A stretch of 64,000 nucleotides of DNA from the NCBI GenBank assembly GCA_028274465.1, contig CM051455.1, positions 119,015,547 through 119,079,546 on the forward strand, read 5' to 3'. Positions 39,181 through 49,385 of the stretch are shown piece after piece. Every line of letters begins with the position of its first letter. Within the stretch, counting starts at the first letter, position 1. Position numbers and translations under genes: made by a program. The notes below the pieces were generated by a model. That model was not told the origin of the DNA. It did not search any database and saw only the letters and a list, made by a program, of their open reading frames with translations. Origin of the DNA: Plantago ovata. Its lineage: Eukaryota > Streptophyta > Magnoliopsida > Lamiales > Plantaginaceae.

Positions 39181-39420
39181 AATGTCCTTTAAAAGTTCTA
39201 AAACCCTATGGACCTTAAGAGTACTAGTTACTGGACTGTTCTTAATTTAGCATGGTTAATTGCTCATCAAAATTACAAGTTTCCTAACACTGTGTCACAT
39301 GACGGGCGACAAAACAAATCTTATAAACTACAGACGGTGGTCTGGAGGTCCAACAATAAGATTTGCAGGTGGAGGCTTGCATCTACTAAAGGCTTTGGTG
39401 ACGTGAAGTTAGGATGCATC
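39181..39420 (+). pseudogene. SIRE-like protease-region remnant (F)
   Basis: The frame at 39208-39423 and neighbouring frames give GDVKLGCI and RHMTG-like pieces, typical of the segment around the copia protease. It ends where copia GH begins. The direct continuation (ITGVLYIKNLKFN) is read at 13934 on the minus strand of contig 1. The remnant is short and broken. I see no gag between it and the LTR. Confidence 0.55.
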
Positions 39421-41498
39421 TGATAGTGTATATGTCCTAGAGACAGTCCTTATTAAGGGCATTCAGCCCTTATAGAGGGCATATATGTACTATTACACAG
39501 GTCAACGTAATATAATATATGTTTGTTGTTTGACATTGACTATCGCTTTCATATTTATATTACACCAGACATGCAGCATGTCATATCTCTATTTCTGTCT
39601 GTATTGATATTAAACATGTCCCCTCGGATAGATGACCGATCACACAGATAGTGGGAGCTATGTGAGTTATCATCTATCCCAAACTCTACCTAGTCGAGGT
39701 TCAACTCGAATGTAGGGGTCTGAATGAACCAGCTGAGACTAGTATGCGTGGAGGTTATACTTGTTGGAGCAAGTGTGAGCCGATCCCACGGCTACGGAAC
39801 GGATTGTTGGACAATCAAGAAACGTTCCCATAACTGCGCATAGTTGTTCGAAGGATGATTACCGAACAATGGAAGTACCCACCAGACAATCCCATCGATG
39901 TATACTCTACACTAAAGTGTCCATGGGAACCGGTAAGTTGTCGAAGTGATGCCAGTCGTCCTTTGGACTTACAGGACTTTATCATCACATTTGTTGCGCC
40001 ATATCCTTGGTGGACCCGTCGATGTCAGCTCTGAATAAGCAGTTGACCTAAGACACAATCCAGGATTATGGCTACATACAAATGGGGATGATAAGTGTTT
40101 CTGTGATGGATTCATCTCTCATGTGTAGCACAGGAGAGTACTGCTCATAGTCGTCATAGTTGTGTTGGTAAAGTCACTGGCCAGTGCATCGATATATTAT
40201 GATAGTCATAAGTATATCTTCGTAACCAAGCAACTCCCTGAGACGCTCGTGGATGTATTATTGGGATAGACACATCATCGATCCTAGATGCATTCGAGTC
40301 AGTCAGATGAAGGGACGTTACCATCGCCGCGTTGAGCGCAACAGACTTCGCAACGAAAGGGTTTCCTTTGAGAAACCTCTCAAACGTCCTCATGTATTAA
40401 TATTGCAATGGAACCGTCTAGGAATTCCATTTGCCTAGTCTAGGACTTGCTTAATACAATGAGGCCCTATGGGTCACACTATGTGGTGATTCAGCTTACC
40501 CGAATATCCTTGAAGATGGAATCGCAATTGAGTTGGAATTAATTGTGATTGATGGATTATAATTGATTTGGAATTAATTATAATATTAATTTGGTGGCTC
40601 AATTAATGATTTGGAATTATTAATTGAATTGGCTAATTAATTGTATTTATGTAAATACAATTAAAGATTATATTTTAGAAATATAATAGAGGTTTGATTT
40701 GAAAGGGTATGTTAATTTAGAATTAACATATGCACATGGGCAAAATCTACTTGGAGTTTGAATTGCCTTAGAACTATAAGTGGGTCCCAAATCGGGACCC
40801 ACCTATCTCCCTTGGGAAACGCGCGCGCGCGCGAGATGGAGTAGGAGAAGGAGTTCGACTCCTTCCTCTATTAGAAGTCCAAGGGATAAGTTAGATTTTC
40901 CTGATTGAGTTTTGATTTGATTGGGAATGAATCTAGGCTTGAAATTGGTTTCCTAGTGCGATAAGAATTAGATTCTTATTCCTTTACGAAGTCTAATTGC
41001 TTATGCTTTAGGCTTCTATTGACTACTATATATAGTAGACTATTAGAGAGCTTTTGACATAGACTTTCATAGAGTGATTCTACCAGTTTTCTTAGAGAAA
41101 ATAAAAGCTCTCCCCTTCCTCTATAAGCCACGCGCGCCGCCACCTACCGGAGGAAAACCGCCGCCCCATCTTCTTGGTCACACAAATATCCTAGCATTTT
41201 TCCGATAGGCTGTTCATCCGTGGATACCAAGGTTGAGGTTCTAGGAGCTGGAAACTAACTTTTATTGTCTTGCAGATAATCAAAGTATTGCAGATATCTT
41301 CGACTTCGACGAAAGAGAAGATACACCGGATTATTACGAAGACTTGGAAGCTGTGCTTGCTTTTGGAGTACGGTAAGTCTTCTAATTGACGTGTTTAAAT
41401 ATATACAACATATACACAATCAACTAACCTACATGTTAAGAAATTTTTTGAAATTCCGCTGCGTACCCTAGATGTAACTCTGACCGTATTTTCTTACA
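39421..41498 (+). mobile_element. 5' LTR of copia GH
   Basis: The LTR is 2078 bp from TGATAGTGTATATGTCC to TTTTCTTACA, matching the 3' LTR at 13935-16052 in reverse. Left flank GCATC (39416-39420) is the complement of GATGC at 13930-13934. A palindromic TATA element CTACTATATATAGTAG lies at 41023-41038. The primer site follows directly. Confidence 0.88.
41023..41038 (+). promoter_or_regulatory. Palindromic TATA element of copia GH LTR
   Basis: CTACTATATATAGTAG is a perfect 16-bp palindrome that contains TATATATA. It is placed about 460 bp before the LTR end. It is probably the core promoter. Confidence 0.55.
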
Positions 41499-41499
41499 G

Positions 41500-41512
41500 T
41501 GGTATCGGATCC
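41500..41512 (+). other. Primer binding site of copia GH
   Basis: TGGTATCGGATCC, one base after the LTR, is close to TGGTATCAGAGCC, the site for initiator tRNA-Met used by most plant copia elements. Confidence 0.75.
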
Positions 41513-43021
41513 AGGTTAATTGATTACGTATATACGTATATATGTTGTATGATTTTGTAGTTTATGTGGATGCAATTGATTCTATGATTAATTCGATTTT
41601 CAAAAGTTTTGTTTTTTATGTAAATTTAGAATTTATAATTTTTCAACAAAAACAAAATATATTAAATATATATATATCGTCGGCTGCTTGCATGACGCAG
41701 GCGGCGGGCGCCTGCGGCTGCAGGCCCCGGGTGCCAGCGGACGCAGGCGCCCGTGCCTGCGTGCCGCATGCACGGTAGGAGACGGGACTTGGTCCCGTCC
41801 CGTATTTTAATATATATATTTTTTCGGGTTGGACCCAAAATTGAATTTTTGAAAATTTTGAGGATTGAATTTTGTATTTGGAATATAAATATGATTTAAT
41901 TGTAATTGTTTTTAACTAGAGGGGTTAAATTTAATAAGTATAAAGTTAAGGGGCTTATTTGTGATTTATTAATTTATTGTTTATTGCAAATAAGTCCTTA
42001 TACTTTTGAATTTTAGATTTAACACCTCCAAGGTTTCGAAAATTACAATTAAGTCCTTCGGGTTTTCGAAAATTGCTACATGGTCAATAGATTTTTGATT
42101 TTCAATCTAGTCAAAATTTTCAATTATGTCATAGAAATTATAAGTATGGGATTATAATTTTCATAATGAAATTATGAAGTCATTTGGCATCCACATAGGC
42201 TACTACTTGTTTGTTTGCTCGATATGCTATTGTTTGACAATGCATGTTTAAATACCACGTGTTTTACTTTCCGTTCAACCGCTATGCATGCGAGGGTAGG
42301 CGTCGCCCTCTTATTTGTCGGACCGCATTATTTATGTATGGGTAGGCGGCACCCATTATGTACTTGACCGCGTTTAGAACTAGAATGAATAGGCGACATC
42401 CATTACGTGTAGACCGCTCATGCATGATGGGTAGGCGGCGCCCTTATTTGTTTGTAGATGACTGATAACAACCCTCAAGCTACAAGCCCCAACCAATATA
42501 GGTGCATAAATATATATATATGTATGTATTTCTGAGATGCTTTTCATAGGGTGCTTTAATTCTGAACTTTCATTGCGTTTTCCTGTATTGGCGACCTCGT
42601 CTTACAGACTCGCAGTGATCGTCATATTAGAGTAAGCCTATGGTTATAACTTACTGCATATTGTGTCTAGCGACCTCGATAGGTACAATATGTAGAGCAT
42701 CGGGTTAAATTAGATTTAACACCCAAGAGTTGCGTGACGCAATTGGATAGTCCTACCGGTCATATTATGCTATGCGACCAGCCCCCGTTGGAGTATAGCA
42801 TAGTATGGATTTGGATCTTGGCCACTAGAGGGTAACTTGTTGGACATTACCCGTATTTTTGTTTTGGGGGCAAGCATATGTGAAAATAGTGGGAGCTAAA
42901 CAGCTAAATGACCTTGTTGTTTTGTTATGTTGACTGTGTATTTAGAAATAATATTTCAATAGTTGATTTATTATTTTCGTTCTATATTATTTCTCCTTAG
43001 GAAATTAGAAATGGTGAGTAT
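41513..43021 (+). other. Long untranslated leader of copia GH, ending in gag ATG
   Basis: About 1.5 kb without a supported gene. It holds a GC-rich block (41685-41800) with a GGGAC/GTCCC hairpin, A/T-rich stretches, a four-unit repeat around GGTAGGCG (42293-42445), and near the end ATGGTGAGTAT at 43011-43021. That ATG is the likely gag start, cut by the Athila-like E3 LTR after AGTAT; the continuing codons are at 21734 in contig 1. Confidence 0.65.
42293..42445 (+). repeat. Four GGTAGGCG repeats in GH leader
   Basis: Units begin at about 42295, 42340, 42388 and 42429. Each has (G)GGTAGGCG(G/T)C(G/A)CCC followed by TTATT or ATTA and an ACCGC box. Spacing is 41-48 bp. GGCG/CGCC parts can pair, so each may form a small stem. 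The third unit is degenerate. A role in packaging or leader structure is possible but only a guess. Confidence 0.65.
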
Positions 43022-44224
43022 TGATGAACTGGTTTAGAATTTGTCAGATTCTAGTTAATCAAATAAATTTGTATTGAGCCAAAGGCAATTCACAACTACA
43101 ACGAAAACCGTAGTGCAGCAGTAAAATAACCTCGAGTGTCGATCTCTAAGGACTATAACTATCTTCATCTAATCTAACTTAAGAATATAAAATCAACAAA
43201 CTACTTAGCAAAGGTTTTTCTTGACAGATAATGGAGGCTGGTGATAGTATGGTCATTCAAAGCATAGCAGGTTAATAATCATGCATGAAGTACCCGGTTT
43301 TGCATAGAGATCTTTGATCAATGAATTGTCCAATTGTGTTCCGTTATTATTCAACACTACGAAGATAGAGGTTTTAGATAGATCAAATAAATAAAACAAT
43401 AACTCAAAGCCTAATGCGCGATATAGCCATTAGCATAATCATTAACCCTTCGCTAAGAAACCACATACTATCACCAACGAGAAGTTTAGCTACTCATAGA
43501 TGTCATGCAATCAACAGAAATCATAGCAAGATTGAATGAAAACATGTTGAAAGATATATAAATATAAATAGAAAAACTGTAAGATACAATGTTACCGAAG
43601 GTTGTCAATCTCCAAAGAATTGCGATCTTACAAGCTCCAAAACGCTAAGAAAAAGTATCTCCTAAGCTAAGAATCCCAGAACAGGCTCTGGATAATTCCT
43701 ACCTAAAACTAATGAGAAAGGTGAGAGAAAAGGTCTGGGAAAGTATGAAAAACGGAGAAAACTGAGCAACTATATATAGTGATTCGGCAAGTGTGGGGCG
43801 AGTCGCCCCACACACCGGACGATTCGCCTGGTGTGGGGCGATTCCCCCTCGTCCCGGACAACTCACCCGGGACCTCCAGTCGGTTTTTTATGCGTTTTCG
43901 ACGCGTTTTTGGATTTCTTTTCCTTTTCAGACTCGGTTTTTGCCTTCTAGTGACCTTTTAGCCTTCAGACTCGACCCCTAGACTTCAAATCTTATCCGGA
44001 ATCTTCTAGATACTCCAATTAGGCATTCGGAACACCAATTCCTTGTCTACTTCAATATAATTGCCCGGAAAACCTCGTTTTTCACCCAAACCTGTAAAAT
44101 ACAAACTAAAGGGAAACGTGACACTATTCTAATAAAATGCACTAAAATATAGCTAAATTAACATAGAGGATAGCTAAATTGGTGAAAAAAGACTCGAATG
44201 AAAGTGTAAAATACACGTTCATCA
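43022..44224 (-). mobile_element. 3' LTR of Athila-like element E3 (family B)
   Basis: The LTR is 1203 bp, on the + strand from TGATGAACTGGTTTAG to TACACGTTCATCA. The U3 module is centred at about 43802, 43823, 43842 and 43863 with the TATATATAG box at about 43771-43779. A polypurine tract (complement of AACTTCCCGAACCG) is beside it at 44225-44238. Confidence 0.9.
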
Positions 44225-45725
44225 AACTTCCCGAACCGAACCTTTGCTTGTCCTCAAGCAACTAAGCTAGACTCTAATGCAAAAAACAATGCAACGCAAA
44301 AAATGGAGTCTCATGCCAATGAAATGAACTAATCTATTGAATCTATCAAAAATATATGAACAAAAATCATACAAATCATAACATGAATACTGGTTGAAGA
44401 ATGCCTCGATTGACTCATACACATTCACATAAGCACTTATGTCAAGACAAGATAGCCTCTCGTAACATTCTCTACCTGGACCTAGTCAGTGACGACGTAA
44501 TGAAACATGTTAGAATACGAATGGTTGTCCCGTGCCTATGAAACTGAGGACTTACTATTGTTCACCAAGTTAAGACTTTTCCTCAAAGAGGTCGAACAAA
44601 TACTGGCTCTCATCAAACGAAGGAGGGTTCCCTAAAAAGATAACACTCCCCTATTCTACCCATCTCTCAAGCAAAGCCTTAAGCTATTCACCACTTCCTG
44701 AATGGCAGGACGAGGGTGGTCTAGAACAGATGACACTCAAATAAAAAGAAAAGATAGAAAATTACAACACGATTACGAACATTACAAAAATTGGAAATGA
44801 GACACAACACTGCTAAACTGCTTTTTGGATCTTTTTTTTTGGACCCTTCCTTGCTTTTTTGGGGTTTTTTTTTTTCTTTTTTTTCTTTTTCTGGAATTTT
44901 TTCTTTTTTCCTTTTTTTCGATTTTTTTTAGCCAGCAGTAGCGCAACGAAAAAGAAAGTAAACTAACTCACAAACGACCTCCCCAAACCTATTCGAAAGA
45001 ATAGGTTGGGGTACAAAATTTACAAAAAAGGAAAAATAAACTCACAACACACACTAAAAACGAAAAACAAGTCTAATAAAAGTGTAACCCCCTCCCCAAA
45101 CCTATTCGAAAGAATAGGTTGCAAACAAAGGATCACACAATCTCACACTACCTCCTTCCTAGGCATTTAGCAATCTCAAAGTAAGGTGAAGACTTGTTGC
45201 CTCTTTGGTACATAATTACTCGGGAAAACAACCATATGACCCTAACATGCATCATCCTATTATAAAGGCCTCCGTGAACCGCAGTAGAGAAAACACCACT
45301 AAGTGATGGCGAGACTACCAAGCTTAACTAAGTGCAATACATAAATGTGACAAGCCAAGCGAGAAAACCTCAAACAAATTCATAGACATGAAGCATATGA
45401 TTAATATCATAATTAGTTAATCTACTCAATAAAAAGGTTCAAAAAATTTGGCAATAAACTCCACATAAAACATGCAAGACTATCCTAGGATGAATGTAGT
45501 GTATGCAACTAAAATCTAAGAAAGCAGTAAACGTGCAAATGCAAATCAAAAACAAGATACCAATCAACAAAAAGCCAAACAATACTTAACATCATGGTTC
45601 AAATCCCATCCCCCTCATGAAACTTAAGCTAGTCCCTAGCAAAAGAGAATGAGTAAATAAAAAGTGATACTAGATGTTACCGAACGGTTTGGCCTCGGTC
45701 GGCTGAGAGTGGACATGTGAAAAGG
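44225..45725 (-). other. Long non-coding 3' region of E3
   Basis: The region matches 1159-2707 of X in reverse. It has no supported gene. The two hairpins are at 44986-45007 and 45099-45120, and a T-rich tract is at about 44820-44935. Conservation between the copies argues that these are family features. Confidence 0.7.
44986..45120 (-). repeat. Pair of identical 22-nt hairpins in E3 3' region
   Basis: AACCTATTC, loop GAAA, GAATAGGTT is at 44986-45007 and 45099-45120. This is the same pair as in X at 1771-1906, with stem bases unchanged. Confidence 0.75.
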
Positions 45726-46943
45726 CTAGTTATCGGGATTGTTATCACCATAATAGTCTCTCCACATGTCAGACAGGAGATCCTGTTGCCGATGGATGAG
45801 CTGTTGTTGTTCCCACATTACCTGCCTCTCCTCTCGGCGATGCTCCTCAATCATCTCCCAATCGCGGTTGCGCTGGGCAATGTGTCCGTCAAGGTCATGT
45901 CGCATTCCTTGGACAGTAGTGGTCAAGGCTGCAACACTATCATTGATATGGGCCTGAAAATCAGAGAAGTCAAAACCTTGAGACCTATGTGGTGCTCGAG
46001 GCGGTGCATGTGCTGCTCTATGGACAAAAGGAATATCCGGGATAGGGGCTCGACCATCATCAACTTCCATAGCATCCTCATAATCATTTTCATTATCTGA
46101 ATCAGTCGGTTGGAAGGGTGCTTCCACATCAGCAGCAGGAGCCGTGGGGTTCTTCATTTGATACCTAGTCAGCTACACATCAATAGTCGAAGGTGAAAGG
46201 GAAGCGACCTCGCAATCCCCCTCATCAATGTCCTCGACCCTGTAATATTTGCAGTAGGCAGTGATGAAGCTCGGAAAAATGAAGGGTTTCTTCTTCTTCT
46301 CCCAATGGCGCTCATACTCGGCATACATGATGTGACCGATGTCGATTCGATGCTTGCCTATCAAGTAGTAGAGGAGCTCGGTATAATTCAGCTGTATCCA
46401 AGTGTCATTCATTCTAGGGATCAAGTTGAAAATGCAGAATTTCATGACCACCTTAGCCTCGATGCTAAGGTCACTCTGACGGATCCGTGCAGGTTTTGCT
46501 CCGGTATCTGGATACCTATAGTCCCTGTTGCAGATCACATCTGTAATGGCACTTCCGATCCCCCTAGTGGCCCTTGAATATTCGTAGCAGTGGTTGCTTC
46601 CTGTGAACTCCCGTTCCCCAAGATGGGTGAAGGCAGAAATTGAGGCCGGCGTCCATGGTACTATCACGCCCCGAACGAGTACCCCCTCCTTCTCCTCAAG
46701 ATCAGTGTATCCAGTATAGAACTCATGAAAGAGGCTCGTATCGTACCCCTTGAACCGGTTGGAAGTATACCAAACCCAATTCCTTTTCCTCGCCAGACGG
46801 GAGAGTGTCCTGTACCCTGCCCTGTGAGATACTTCATCCGGAATGTATATCCTTCTGTCCGGTATAATCGATCGCCCACCTTGAGCTAGCTTCGCTTTGA
46901 GCCTCTGTCGGACATCTATTGCGGCTAGAGACAACTCGTACAA
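45726..46943 (-). pseudogene. Athila-like 3' ORF, main part (E3)
   Basis: Pieces read on the minus strand: 46943-46173 has YELSLAAIDVRQRLKAKLAQG, RNWVWYTSNRFKG, LFHEFYTGYTDLEE, VLVRGVIVPWTPASISAF, RQSDLSIEAKVVMKFCIFNL and RIDIGHIMYAEYERH; 46157-45726 has an acidic stretch and a glutamine-rich tail. The EFYTG/VRG/W pattern followed by a helical part resembles the plant transposon-protein domain of extra retroelement ORFs. The N-terminal tail and ATG are near 47023. Function unknown; the copy is broken. Confidence 0.65.
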
Positions 46944-47028
46944 CTCGTGGGAAGGTTGGGAGCTTGATGCTACCCCTTACCCTTCTTGCTTGAGCCAGCT
47001 TTCTTCGATCCTCGTGGAGCCATGATTC

Positions 47029-47565
47029 CTATAAACAACCATTAGTATCTTGTATGACACAAAACAGACTTATGCATATGCAAATGCACGAGCGAACATA
47101 CGAGCGATATCTACAACAATCGAACTCCTCAAAACCTCCATGTCTAGTTTAGCTACTTCAATATGCAACATATCAATGTAACTACTACATGCACATATCA
47201 CATTATGCTCTTGCTAGACAACCAATAGCCTTGAATCATAAGGCTCAATTCATACCATAGTAGCAAAAATCTAGCATCATAAATCCTCAACTTCATCAAT
47301 CATGCATTCTACCAACATGCCCATCATTATCACATCAACAAACACAAGTTTAAACATGGAATGAAAGGAAAAGATACATTGCATAACAAGATATAGATAT
47401 ATAATAGCAAAATTCTCAAACCATCAAATCAAGCCTAATTGAACATGCAATTGATAGTGAATAACGTTTCTAATCACACAAATCATCAACCATACATCAT
47501 ATAAGCTAATTGAAGCATAAATCAAAAAAACCCCAATTTGAAAATTAGGGTTCATGTGAGATTAC
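47029..47565 (-). other. Intron-like leader before the 3' ORF (E3)
   Basis: The segment starts TTTGAG/GTAATCTC at 47565 and ends TTTATAG/GAATC at 47029, just before an ATG at 47023. It corresponds to 4981-4439 in Y, with both splice-like ends kept. The interior has drifted more than the ends by eye. Confidence 0.5.
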
Positions 47566-48149
47566 CTCAAATCCGAAGATTGAATAATCTAGGAAGAAAT
47601 TTGTTTCGGATGAAAAGAAATAGCACGTAACGGGCTTCGATTGAAGCTAAAGAACACACAATTTGATGGAGTAATGAAGATTTTATGAAGGTTTGAAGAG
47701 ATTTTGAAAATTTGGGAATTTTTGGAGTAAGAAGTGAAGAAGATGAAGAAAATGAGGAGAAAGGGGGTTTTCTCGCGTTTTTACTCTGCAGAATACGTGG
47801 GGCGAGTCGCCCGGGTGCGGGGCGAACAGCCCGCACGTCCAGAGAGCGCGGAGCTCTCTGTACATGTGGGGCGATTCGCCCCCACCTCCTGAGGTGGGGA
47901 GACGAAACTTTCGAAAAACGCAGTTTTTTAGTCCCAGAAAACCATTTTACTCATAAAACCACTCGAAAAAGTTCACGCAAATGCAATCATAAGCACATAC
48001 GACACAGAGATGAACAAATTCACATATGAAAAGCAAATTGTTCAATGTATGAATGCATGCAAAAAAGCAGTAAAAAGGCGATAAAAACTCCGGGTTGCCT
48101 CCCGGATAGCGCCATTGTTTATAGTCTCTGACTCGACTCCTTCTTGCGC
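47566..48149 (-). other. Spacer with internal palindromes (E3)
   Basis: No supported gene. GGGGCGAGTCGCCC at about 47799-47812, a degenerate GCGGGGCGAACAGCCCGC at 47817-47834, a GAGAGC/GCTCTC hairpin near 47840-47860 and GGGGCGATTCGCCCC near 47868-47882 form a shorter version of the array in Y at 5215-5340. Confidence 0.6.
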
Positions 48150-48941
48150 CTAGCTCTTCTTCTTGAGGGTACTAGACTTCCCCTTCATGGATCTTTTCCT
48201 CATGCCACGAACCTGTGAATAAGAATGAACATAGACAGCAAGACCACAGTAGTTAATGGTGTGAGAAGCATTGAAGTGATCAGGTGGATCAGATATGGCT
48301 CGCAACACATGTCGCTTGCCATCCACCTCAATGGTGCAAGTCCTTCGGTAGATGTCTATCACGGAGCGTAGCTTAGTCAAGAACGTTCGCCCCAATAGAA
48401 CAACATCCCCCATCCCAGGTGTAGACGCCGGCATAACTACAAAATTGGTGTATACAGAAGCTTCACCAATTTTAACCAATACGTTCTTCACAACGCCTTC
48501 GGGTCTCACAAAGGATCCATCCGCCAATTGCACAATAGCCTTATGCTCAGATAGTTTTCCAAGGCTACTCTTCTCAAACACATTCATTGGGAGCACATTA
48601 GAGTAGGATCCCGTGTCTAGTGTAGCACGGACATCTTCAAGTTCTCCAATCCCGACCTTAACATCGAAACTTTGAGGGAGTGGCTCGGGATCCTCTTGCT
48701 CCTCTTCACTCTCATCAGTACCAAGGTCCTTCTCTTCTTCCTTGGCTAGTGGGGGTTCTTCATTCTTGCAACACTCACACTTAGAAACCTTCTTGATGGT
48801 GATTTCAACAGGTAGATCACCCATCAAGGTAATGGACATCGACTTCTCAGTGTTGCTAGGCAGCTTGCCTTGCTCCCTACTTGCTCCTCGGTCAATCAAC
48901 TCTTGCATCTTTTGATGGGCAAGCCTAGTGCTCTCTTCCAT
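48150..48941 (-). CDS. Athila-like retropepsin (E3)
   Basis: The 263-residue frame starts inside the coiled-coil spacer (EESTRLAHQKMQELIDRGAS), has an acidic linker and an aspartic protease with ATLDTGSYSNVLPMNVFEK near residue 115 and VVLLGRTFLTKL near 190. It is closely similar to 5613-6497. It would process gag. Confidence 0.75.
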   Translation of the reverse strand: MEESTRLAHQKMQELIDRGASREQGKLPSNTEKSMSITLMGDLPVEITIKKVSKCECCKNEEPPLAKEEEKDLGTDESEEEQEDPEPLPQSFDVKVGIGELEDVRATLDTGSYSNVLPMNVFEKSSLGKLSEHKAIVQLADGSFVRPEGVVKNVLVKIGEASVYTNFVVMPASTPGMGDVVLLGRTFLTKLRSVIDIYRRTCTIEVDGKRHVLRAISDPPDHFNASHTINYCGLAVYVHSYSQVRGMRKRSMKGKSSTLKKKS

Positions 48942-49032
48942 CGATCAAACCTCGCCCTAGTCTTCTCAGAATCTTCTTCATAACGTTTGAGAAAACTTTG
49001 GGTGTGATCAACCATCTTTTGTAAGTTCTCCA

Positions 49033-49380
49033 TCAGTAGAGCTGTCTTCGACTTCGGTTGCTCTTTCGGAGCGGGATTTTTGCAATGATCATTACCATAG
49101 TTAAGCCTACTACGGCCTTGGTTAGGGCCATAAGTTTGGCTAGCCGGTGCATATCCTTGATTGTTTCGGAACCCTCTTCTCCAAAATCCACCTCGAGGAT
49201 TCCTACCGTCTTGTCCGTAGCTAGCTTCTTGAGTACCAAATTCCGTAGCAAAGGCTTCCTCTTCGCCTCCTTGAACCCAGTTGCCATCATCATATGCAAG
49301 CTACGATATACACATATGAGCCCCATGCCCATAGTTCTTGCATATTCGGCAAACTTCGTTCGACACAGATGTTCCAGTGG
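49033..49380 (-). pseudogene. gag C-terminal region with zinc knuckle (E3)
   Basis: The knuckle CRICKNYGHGAHMC is read near 49310-49355, followed by the linker to the protease. The upstream gag continues at 57234 past the inserted chromovirus. The flank CGCTC at 49381-49385 is the target duplication of C2. Confidence 0.7.
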
Positions 49381-49385
49381 CGCTC

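Larger units (their letters stand above)
37600..39420 (+). mobile_element. SIRE-like copia F, 5' LTR region and protease end (contig 2)
   Basis: TGTTGGTCCC at 37600 followed by the CTAGAGGGGGG..GTGAATAG motif is the typical start of SIRE-type LTRs. A TATA-like CTATTTATAG lies at 38499-38508. The LTR 3' end and primer site could not be placed. The segment ends in a protease-region piece that is cut by copia GH at 39421 (flank GCATC, complement of GATGC). It therefore probably belongs to the same element as 10376-13934. It is broken. Confidence 0.7.
43022..49385 (-). mobile_element. Athila-like element E3, 3' two thirds
   Basis: In minus-strand order: gag zinc knuckle, protease, spacer with palindromes, intron-like leader, 3' ORF, long 3' region with hairpins, polypurine tract, 3' LTR. 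The 5' third is at 57234-58955, beyond the inserted chromovirus C2. Flank AGTAT (43017-43021) matches ATACT at 21730-21734. No RT, RNase H or integrase is seen. It is the most complete copy of the family here, with one large insertion and some smaller damage. Confidence 0.85.
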
